Assembly: GCF_002946355.1 (NCBI RefSeq)
Contig: NZ_PKOZ01000003.1
Span: 1 to 64,000, forward strand
Reading direction: 5' to 3'
Length of the DNA: 64,000 nucleotides
DNA from: Pradoshia eiseniae
GTDB taxonomy: Bacteria > Bacillota > Bacilli > Bacillales > Pradoshiaceae
This document shows positions 58,193 to 64,000 of this stretch, in pieces (position 1 is the stretch's first letter; each line of letters starts with the position of its first letter). Position numbers and translations under genes: made by a program. The notes under the pieces were generated by a model. The model worked only from the letters and a program-made list of their open reading frames with translations. It was not told the origin of the DNA and searched no databases.

Positions 58193-58735
58193 ATGCTTAA
58201 ACGAAAATATGGCGAGCGTCCAGACTGGAGCCGCATTTAACAAAAAAAGTATGCACAAACCTATCTTGAGACAGACGAATTTAAAGGGTATATAACCTTG
58301 CTGCACATGGTTCAACTAACTGAACCCTTAATCGTTCAATATGATAAGAAGGAAGTCTGCATAGCCAATGAAGGGTATTCTTGGCTTCAGCAATTTCCAG
58401 CTGATAAGCACCACTCCGTAACGACCATGTTTGACGAAGAAGGAAATATTATTCAGTGGTATATCGATATATGCCTCAGCAACGGTTGTGAGGATGGCAA
58501 GCCGTGGATGGATGATTTATATTTAGATATCATTCTCTTTCCAACAGGAAAAATCATCATAAAAGATACGGATGAGCTGGAAGATGCCTATAAAAGCGGA
58601 ATCATTCATAAAGAGCTGTATGATCTTGCTTGGAAGGAAGTGAACAGAGTAAATAGAATGCTATGCGCCGGGGATTTTCCTTTAGTTCGATTAGCCTCAG
58701 AGCATAAAACCCAGCTAATGGGCCTTCTAAAATGA
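58193..58735 (+). pseudogene. DUF402 family gene interrupted by an in-frame TAA
   Basis: ATG at 58193, well placed after AAAGGAGAG, opens MLKRKYGERPDWSRI and then a TAA (58238-58240). The frame goes on unbroken as QKKYAQTYLETDEFKGYITL, FPADKHHSVTTMFDEEGNII, WYIDICLSNGCEDGKPWMDD and LYLDIILFPTGKIIIKDTDE to 58735, the complete DUF402 domain. Full-length relatives of about 180 residues have a sense codon where the TAA lies. DUF402 members include nucleoside-diphosphate phosphatases. A shorter product could still start at TTG 58298. Confidence 0.7.
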
Positions 58736-58804
58736 TTATTCAGAGATATCATCTAGTTTGTTAATCTATGTTGATACTATAACGTAAAGGGGTGTCTAAC
58801 ATCC

Positions 58805-59881
58805 ATGCACTTATCAAAGGCGCAGAGATTTGCTATTGAGCATATTGAAGCTTGGGCAAAGCAGCATAAACATGAAGCAAGATTAACCATTAATCATATT
58901 TTAGAAATGTCAAACATATCAACAGATACCTTCGAAAAAGCCGTTGATGCCATAAAGACAAATGCCAGAATTAGCTTGCATTTTCATCCAGATCGGCTCG
59001 ATTCCAGCTTAAACAGCATTGCCGAATCATTATTCATGCAGGGGGAATATAAAAGTCAATTTGAAACCTTGATCTCAAGCGGAAGTGTATCTGCTGTTCC
59101 TGGCGGCGAACGGGACCTTTGGGAGAAAAGGATGTTTGGAGGAGCCTATCATATTGGGGGTGCAGCCATTAGCGAACGTCCTAAGTATGGTGCACTGAAT
59201 TTGATGTTACCTTCAGATGGACCTGCCCCTCGCTTTGGTTCATGCTACTTCCTCCTTTATCCAGCAGTCTCTCATCGTTCTTCATTTACCTATTTAGATT
59301 CTCATCTAGAAATAAAGGAAAAAGGAACATATAAGGAATTTGATTTAATTCTCGCAGCACTTCTGGAGGATTCATTTTCAAGAGAATTTGCACTGGGAGA
59401 AAGTGACCTGCAACCTCCTAGGCTAGTCAATCATTTATTAACAACTCTTTCAAAACCTCAAAAATTTCTCATTGAGGAAAAAGTCCATCGTAATCTTGAC
59501 CAATACATTGAAGCCCAAATTCATGGAAGTCTATCACTTAAAGACGATGTTGAGATATTAGTAGCAGACAGTTCTTTTAAAGGAACAGATATAGGAGAAA
59601 TAATGGAGCAACTATGCTCTAAGTTTTCCATTAAACTATATTGGCGCAGAGGGTTTAATCTTAAAGTACAGGATGTACCTTCTGATTTTAGAGGAGCTAA
59701 AATGCCTGTTTTAGCACATCGTATTGCCGAAAGGAAATATATTAATGCGCGAATCATTGGCTCTGCCATGAAAGAAATGTACTTACATCCTGATCAATGG
59801 TCTGATTATGGAACGATGAAAGAGATCGTTCAGGATTTCAAGCTATTATGGCATGTGCTTGTTAGATATGGCTCATACTAG
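58805..59881 (+). CDS. DUF3626 family protein
   Basis: 358 residues. N-terminal helical part, then the family core: ARISLHFHPDRLDSSLNSIA, GEYKSQFETLISSGSVSAVP, GGERDLWEKRMFGGAYHIG, RPKYGALNLML, PRFGSCYFLLYPAV and FTYLDSHLEI. The conserved His-Phe-His-Pro-Asp-Arg and GGxRDxWE motifs suggest an enzyme of ADP-ribosyltransferase-like type, but this is not established. ATG at 58805 after AAAGGGGTG. Confidence 0.8.
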   Translation: MHLSKAQRFAIEHIEAWAKQHKHEARLTINHILEMSNISTDTFEKAVDAIKTNARISLHFHPDRLDSSLNSIAESLFMQGEYKSQFETLISSGSVSAVPGGERDLWEKRMFGGAYHIGGAAISERPKYGALNLMLPSDGPAPRFGSCYFLLYPAVSHRSSFTYLDSHLEIKEKGTYKEFDLILAALLEDSFSREFALGESDLQPPRLVNHLLTTLSKPQKFLIEEKVHRNLDQYIEAQIHGSLSLKDDVEILVADSSFKGTDIGEIMEQLCSKFSIKLYWRRGFNLKVQDVPSDFRGAKMPVLAHRIAERKYINARIIGSAMKEMYLHPDQWSDYGTMKEIVQDFKLLWHVLVRYGSY

Positions 59882-60047
59882 TTGAATAGAACAGGATAAA
59901 TAATAAACCAGCCAAAAAGGGGCTGGCACATAAGTATTTCAGTCAATGCTAAACTCGACCTATTAGGTTTCTGGTTTTTATTTATGTTCAATAGGTTTGT
60001 TCATTCTGCATACCATTATGAATAAATAGTGAACTGGAGCTAAAATC

Positions 60048-60140
60048 CGCTCGACTCATGCGGATCGTCGAGGAAAGGCTGAGACCCAGCAGGTGTAGAC
60101 GAGGAGGCTAAAGCCTTCCTCCCCGCGGAAAGCGAGCCTC
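60048..60140. repeat. GC-rich Bacillaceae-type intergenic element
   Basis: AAATCCGCTCGACTCATGCG, GAGGCTAAAGCCTTCC and CCCCGCGGAAAGCGAGCC. Its CCGCGGAAAGCGAGC end is a phrase seen in dispersed Bacillus repeats. Its base composition is clearly higher in GC than its flanks. It truncates the relic to its right. Confidence 0.5.
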
Positions 60141-60295
60141 TTCACTGCTTATGGTTTTTTGAACCATTTCACTTAAACTAATCCTTTCTTCTGAATCAGC
60201 TTCATACCATTGGTCTATCAGAAGCCACTTACCAATTAGATACCATTCACTCCTAAGATAATTATGAAGAGAATAGTTACTGGCTTTTTTAACAT
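60140..60295 (-). pseudogene. Small gene relic with poly-A frameshift
   Basis: ATG at 60295 follows AAGAGGTG. As written it gives 19 codons and a stop. With one more A in the A6 run (codons 2-5) the frame becomes MLKKASNYSLHNYLRSEWYL, IGKWLLIDQWYEADSEERIS, LSEMVQKT and runs into the GC-rich repeat. The long, protein-like second frame suggests a real gene that lost frame and its 3' end. No family recognised. Confidence 0.35.
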
Positions 60296-60353
60296 ACTAG
60301 CACCTCTTGTCCCTCCGCTTTTTCCCCTGATAGTCATCGCTAAATCCTGTCGC

Positions 60354-61355
60354 CTATTTTATAAAAACTTGTTTTTTTGGTAAATCCACCTTTGTCTTGC
60401 TGGTAGTCTTTTTATATTGCAGCCCACGATTGTTCTCCATAATAATTTGTTTATCAATGCCATCTCTCATCATGTTTAATACGAAAATAGACAAAGTAAA
60501 CATAACTACTGGAGCTAAAATGATCCAAGGAGCTGTCCAAAGTTCATTTCGATCTATTCCGATTAATCCTGACCATTCATTGCTTAAGGAAATGATTTTT
60601 GTCGTATCAGTCAAACTATCATAACTCTCTATTCTTCCCCCAATAATTAGAGAGAAAAAGCCCATTTGAACGAGTAGCATCATCAACTGAGATGATTGTT
60701 GGATAAACAATAAGACCAATTTTCGTTTCATATAAGGAAAGACATGTTTATGGATCAAGTGCCATTTAGATGCCCCTAACACTTTGGCGCTAACGATATA
60801 GTCTTTCTTTAAAAATAAGCGAACCTCTTCACAAAGATACATCGATAACATTGGTAAAAAGACAATCACTAAGACTAACATTTGATAAAAAACTGCCTTT
60901 ATCATGTTTCCTTCAAATAACTCTATGTTCGTAAATAAAGGGTAAGAAAATACAAAAACCCAAATAATCGGTGGTATGTAGTAAAATACCGCAAAACTTT
61001 TTCTAATCCAGGCTGATAGCCCAGGTACAAATAGCGCTAATATTAAGCCAATGATAGATGAAATAACCATTTGCATGGTAACCGTAACAAAGACGATAAT
61101 CAGCGTATATTTCGCACCATCCAAAACTTTTTCTCCTAAAGATACACCTGAACGATCTGATCCAAAAGGTGGTTTCTCGATTGGTGAAAAAGGTGCTTTT
61201 CCTACTAATTCACCTTTTTCATCATACATCAGAAGATCCGACGTATGAATGGTTTGGTCACCGTATATCGTATAAATGAAGCTGCCAATCATCAAAGAAA
61301 TAAAAAAGAACATTCCAGCCAACAACCGCTTTGATTTCCATATCTTTGGTCTCAT
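60354..61355 (-). CDS. Peptide-type ABC transporter permease (DppC/OppC-like)
   Basis: 333 residues from ATG at 61355 (GGGGG ahead), overlapping the upstream permease stop as ATGA. N-terminal helix then an extracytoplasmic segment and five to six further helices. The EAA-type loop is AKVLGASKWHLIHKHVFPYM (about 190-210). The segment PPFGSDRSGVSLGEKVLDGA is the common DppC-type entry. Pairs with the gene at 61352-62221. Confidence 0.82.
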   Translation of the reverse strand: MRPKIWKSKRLLAGMFFFISLMIGSFIYTIYGDQTIHTSDLLMYDEKGELVGKAPFSPIEKPPFGSDRSGVSLGEKVLDGAKYTLIIVFVTVTMQMVISSIIGLILALFVPGLSAWIRKSFAVFYYIPPIIWVFVFSYPLFTNIELFEGNMIKAVFYQMLVLVIVFLPMLSMYLCEEVRLFLKKDYIVSAKVLGASKWHLIHKHVFPYMKRKLVLLFIQQSSQLMMLLVQMGFFSLIIGGRIESYDSLTDTTKIISLSNEWSGLIGIDRNELWTAPWIILAPVVMFTLSIFVLNMMRDGIDKQIIMENNRGLQYKKTTSKTKVDLPKKQVFIK

Positions 61356-62221
61356 GAGGTGAATACCCCCGTTGTTTTGGCTATGTATAATTCGGATATT
61401 GTAAAAATGATATAAAAGGGAATGAACAACATGAGCGCCCACAAAATCAAGATACCTGGCTCAATTATCGCATCATTTATAATGAACATCATAAAGCCAT
61501 TAATATTAGAAAGCCCTTCAACAACAAATAAAGTAGACAACATAAACAATAAAATGGTTTTACCGTGATTCAAAATATTGAAAAAAATATTTCTGAACAT
61601 ATGTTTGAACAAAATTGTCCGCATTCCTATTCCTTTTGCACGAGCATACTCAACATACATTTCCTCAAATTCTTCATCTAAAGACAAGATCATCATTTTA
61701 TAAATCATGATTGCTGGAATAACGGTAAGACTGACCAGCGGAATAACATACACACGTTCATCACCAAGTGCATATAAATTCGTTATCTCGAACCCTGTCA
61801 GTCTATAAATGTGTATGACCGTCAATTGAAGAATAAGGACAATCATGACATCTGGAAATGACTCCATCATTTTCAGGATAGCTTTGACCACTCTTTGCAT
61901 TTTTGCCGACAGGATGGTATATAAAAACACCAAACCAACCGCAGCTGCCAATGCAATGAAAAAACCTATTGCTAATAACTCCATTGTATAGATGTATTTC
62001 TCCCATATGGCCGGAAATAAAGGTCGTTCTGCATTCGTATTTCTAGAAAAATACATCATCTGATTCGGGTTTAATAGTTGAGAAATCGTGTTTTTTAGTG
62101 TGTAAGTAAATCCCGAATCTGTTGCTGTCTTGTCCATTGTAAAAGGTAAGTAACAAATAAAAAAAATGACAAACAAACTAATAGCCAATTCTACGCATTT
62201 ATTATAGAGAAATCGCCTCAT
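61352..62221 (-). CDS. Peptide-type ABC transporter permease (DppB/OppB-like)
   Basis: 289 residues from ATG at 62221 (a longer frame to 62272 exists). Helices at about 10-32, 85-110, 125-150, 180-200, 215-240 and 250-280. The EAA loop is YVEYARAKGIGMRTILFKHM. Neither an ATPase nor a substrate-binding protein is encoded in the window on either side, so the partners must be elsewhere. Confidence 0.82.
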   Translation of the reverse strand: MRRFLYNKCVELAISLFVIFFICYLPFTMDKTATDSGFTYTLKNTISQLLNPNQMMYFSRNTNAERPLFPAIWEKYIYTMELLAIGFFIALAAAVGLVFLYTILSAKMQRVVKAILKMMESFPDVMIVLILQLTVIHIYRLTGFEITNLYALGDERVYVIPLVSLTVIPAIMIYKMMILSLDEEFEEMYVEYARAKGIGMRTILFKHMFRNIFFNILNHGKTILLFMLSTLFVVEGLSNINGFMMFIINDAIIEPGILILWALMLFIPFYIIFTISELYIAKTTGVFTS

Positions 62222-62263
62222 TATGTATTCTATATCCCTTTCTTTATTTAAGAGTATGAATGG

Positions 62264-62288
62264 AGACAGCAAAATTGCTGTCTTTTTC
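62264..62288 (+). terminator. Plus-strand intrinsic terminator ahead of the permease pair
   Basis: AGACAGCA-AAAT-TGCTGTCT then TTTTTC. It points away from any plus-strand gene in view, so its purpose is unclear. Confidence 0.5.
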
Positions 62289-62456
62289 TTATGACATTAG
62301 CAACAATGCTTACAACAAGAGACCAACAGCAAGACCTGGAGACCACCCCCTCTCTTTTTTATTCAACAAATCGGTCATTAATCCTTCTTTTGAGCACACT
62401 CGTTTTTCCTCTCTAATTCAGCCCGCTTTTCCTGGTGCAATGAAACCATCTGGACA

Positions 62457-62502
62457 AAAAAAAGAGGATAAATGCTCCTATTAAGCATCCTATCCTCTTC
62501 TG
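62457..62502 (-). terminator. Intrinsic terminator of the amidase gene
   Basis: Minus strand AGAGGATAGGATGC with GAGCATTTATCCTCT and T8, starting just after the amidase stop codon. Confidence 0.8.
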
Positions 62503-62503
62503 A

Positions 62504-63994
62504 TCAACTATTCTGCTGTAATGCGTTCAGTCCTACCCAAAGCGGCGACTGTTCCAGCTGTGCGGCTAATCCCAATAGCCAATCTTCTCTTCCTTTTGGC
62601 GCCATAATCTGGACACCGAGTGGCAGGCCATCGTCTGCCAGGTGAACGGGCAGGCTGATTGCCGGCTGCCCAATGATGTTGGCCCATTGGGTGAATGGTG
62701 TGTAGGTCAGGCTTGGAAGAAACATATCATAGACCATTTTCAGCTGTTCTGCTGGTGACACTTCATGAATATGCCGTAATTCGACTTCCTCTTTTGCCGT
62801 GTGCGTCAATTCACCTACCCGTGGTGCGGTATAGGCTGTGGCCGGGGTAATGTACAAGTCATATGTCCGGTTAAAGTGAGCCATCTGGGCGGCCGCCATG
62901 TCCCATTCAGCGATGCTTCTTGTAAACTGAATGGCTGATACCTGCTCTCCCGCAGTCTTCAGTACCCAGGAGACAAGCTCAATGTCCTCGCTAGTTACTT
63001 TCCGGCCGATTGATTCCTCAATCGATTGAATGTCTGAGGCCATTTCCCCGCAATTCATGATGTAGTAATTCTCCATCAGCCTAATTCCATCTATTTCAGG
63101 CACTTTTTCTTCTATATAATGTCCTTGTTCCTCCAGCCATTTTACCAATTTATGAACGGCTTGCGCTGCATCAGCTGAAACTGGGGTTCCAACAGGTGAT
63201 TGCACGGAGTAAGCAATCCGGAATTTCCGTTGATGATGTATAGCGTCTGTTAAATAACTTCCCTCAAATAGCGGGACATTAAAGGCCGCTTCCGGCTGAA
63301 TGACTTGCAGAGCATCAAGCATGGCCGCACTGTCCCTGACGGTTTTGGTGAGCACGAAATCCCCTGCTGCTCCATGCCATTGCCGGCCAACCCCTGGTCC
63401 TACCGGGGTCCGGCCTCTTGTCGGCTTCAAACCAACCAGCCCAGTGAAGGAAGCGGGAATCCGTATCGAGCCTCCTCCATCACTCGCCCCAGCAATCGGG
63501 ACAATACCGGCAGCAACTACAGCCGATGCGCCACCGCTTGAGCCTCCTGGCGAATGAGCCAAATTCCAAGGATTGCGGGCAGGCCCGTACAGGGAGGGTT
63601 CTGTGACATTCTTCAAACCGAATTCCGGAGAGCTTGTTTGGCCGGCAATTAAAAATCCAGCCTCACGAATTTTCGCGACAAAATGAGAATCCATTAAAGC
63701 TTGCCGGTCCTTCAACATTCTAGTTCCCGCCGTGATTTTCTCTCCCGCAATCGCTTGGGAAAGATCCTTCAAGAGAATGGGAACGCCACTAAAGGGCTTC
63801 TCCAAGCCCTTTATCTCACTTGCTTCATCAAAAGCGCGTTCGAACCTCGTTCGAATGATGGCATTTAAATCCGGATTCAATCGATTTGACAGTTCCTGGA
63901 CATCCTCCAGTAATTCCTTTGCGCTGACCTGTTTCGTTTTCACCAGCTCAGCCAATCCCAACCCATCATAATGGGAAAAATCAGTTACATGCAT
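62504..63994 (-). CDS. Amidase signature family enzyme
   Basis: 496 residues. The Ser-cis-Ser-Lys triad is present: Lys in VPILLKDLSQ (about 73), cis-Ser and nucleophile in SPGGSSGGASAVVAAG and GASDGGGSIRIPASFTGLVG. The C-terminal NIIGQPAISLPV is typical. Related to GatA and acetamidase/6-aminohexanoate-type amidases; the substrate is unknown, and lack of gatB/gatC neighbours argues against GatA. The start is ATG 63994, only 6 nt from the window edge, so the ribosome site cannot be checked. Confidence 0.88.
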   Translation of the reverse strand: MHVTDFSHYDGLGLAELVKTKQVSAKELLEDVQELSNRLNPDLNAIIRTRFERAFDEASEIKGLEKPFSGVPILLKDLSQAIAGEKITAGTRMLKDRQALMDSHFVAKIREAGFLIAGQTSSPEFGLKNVTEPSLYGPARNPWNLAHSPGGSSGGASAVVAAGIVPIAGASDGGGSIRIPASFTGLVGLKPTRGRTPVGPGVGRQWHGAAGDFVLTKTVRDSAAMLDALQVIQPEAAFNVPLFEGSYLTDAIHHQRKFRIAYSVQSPVGTPVSADAAQAVHKLVKWLEEQGHYIEEKVPEIDGIRLMENYYIMNCGEMASDIQSIEESIGRKVTSEDIELVSWVLKTAGEQVSAIQFTRSIAEWDMAAAQMAHFNRTYDLYITPATAYTAPRVGELTHTAKEEVELRHIHEVSPAEQLKMVYDMFLPSLTYTPFTQWANIIGQPAISLPVHLADDGLPLGVQIMAPKGREDWLLGLAAQLEQSPLWVGLNALQQNS

Positions 63995-64000
63995 AAAGCC

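Larger units (their letters stand above)
59882..60353. other. Intergenic stretch: hairpin, GC-rich repeat and gene relic
   Basis: Contains CCAGCC-N7-GGCTGG (59908-59926) just after the DUF3626 gene, a GC-rich element at 60048-60140, and a frameshifted minus-strand relic at 60140-60295. Otherwise no gene is visible. Confidence 0.5.

Noticed and set aside
1-64000. CRISPR arrays, rRNA or tRNA genes, prophage modules
   Set aside because: No regularly spaced direct repeats, no rRNA/tRNA-like sequence and no phage structural genes were seen; the dispersed repeats are about 1 kb apart and separated by genes.

Overview
The window looks like chromosomal DNA of a low-GC Gram-positive bacterium of the family Bacillaceae. 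Ribosome binding sites are strong and AGGAGG-like, TTG and GTG starts are frequent, and several gene families are typical of Bacillus (TIGR04104, DUF3953, DUF5412, DUF6429, DUF3626). CcpA-type cre sites are also visible. The species cannot be named from the sequence. Most genes lie on the minus strand.

Layout. (1) 1-551 is the 5' part of a group II intron on the minus strand that runs out of the window. (2) About 550-36,700 is an accessory region of mostly single-gene minus-strand units: small membrane proteins, four Nudix hydrolases, GNAT acetyltransferases, an aminoglycoside-adenylyltransferase-like protein, a P-loop kinase, a VOC protein, a zincin, an Imm26-like/DUF4240 protein and others. 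About 20 copies of an ~85-bp repeat (family A here), all in the same orientation, sit just 3' of most of these genes. The repeat carries a terminator hairpin and a conserved tail. A complete group IIC intron (9337-11225) sits directly behind a terminator. A self-contained ABC exporter/TetR operon (11322-13796) has a promoter bracketed by two TetR-type operators. Several genes here are broken (in-frame TGA, 5' truncations).

(3) 36,815-47,537 is a phenylacetate (paa) operon read right to left: paaK, paaA, paaB, paaC, paaD, an EthD-domain gene, paaF, paaG, an aldehyde dehydrogenase, paaH, paaJ and the repressor gene paaX. (4) 47,800-50,500 holds a GNAT, a small membrane protein, a gamma-carbonic-anhydrase-like protein (PaaY/YtoA type) and a nitronate monooxygenase/FabK-like flavoprotein. 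(5) 50,537-57,596 holds an amino acid permease, the E2, E1-beta and E1-alpha subunits of a 2-oxo acid dehydrogenase, a phenylalanine dehydrogenase and an FlK-like thioesterase, with a divergent Lrp/AsnC regulator. (6) 57,700-64,000 holds a membrane protein, a nonsense-interrupted DUF402 gene, a DUF3626 gene, two peptide-type ABC permeases and an amidase.

Blocks 3 and 5 fit together as one catabolic unit. Phenylalanine enters by the permease and PheDH deaminates it to phenylpyruvate. The E1/E2 complex converts that to phenylacetyl-CoA, and the Paa enzymes degrade it to acetyl-CoA and succinyl-CoA. PaaK lets free phenylacetate join the same route. No paaE, no full paaZ and no E3 gene are visible in the window. 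cre sites upstream of paaK and of the PheDH gene suggest catabolite repression of both blocks.
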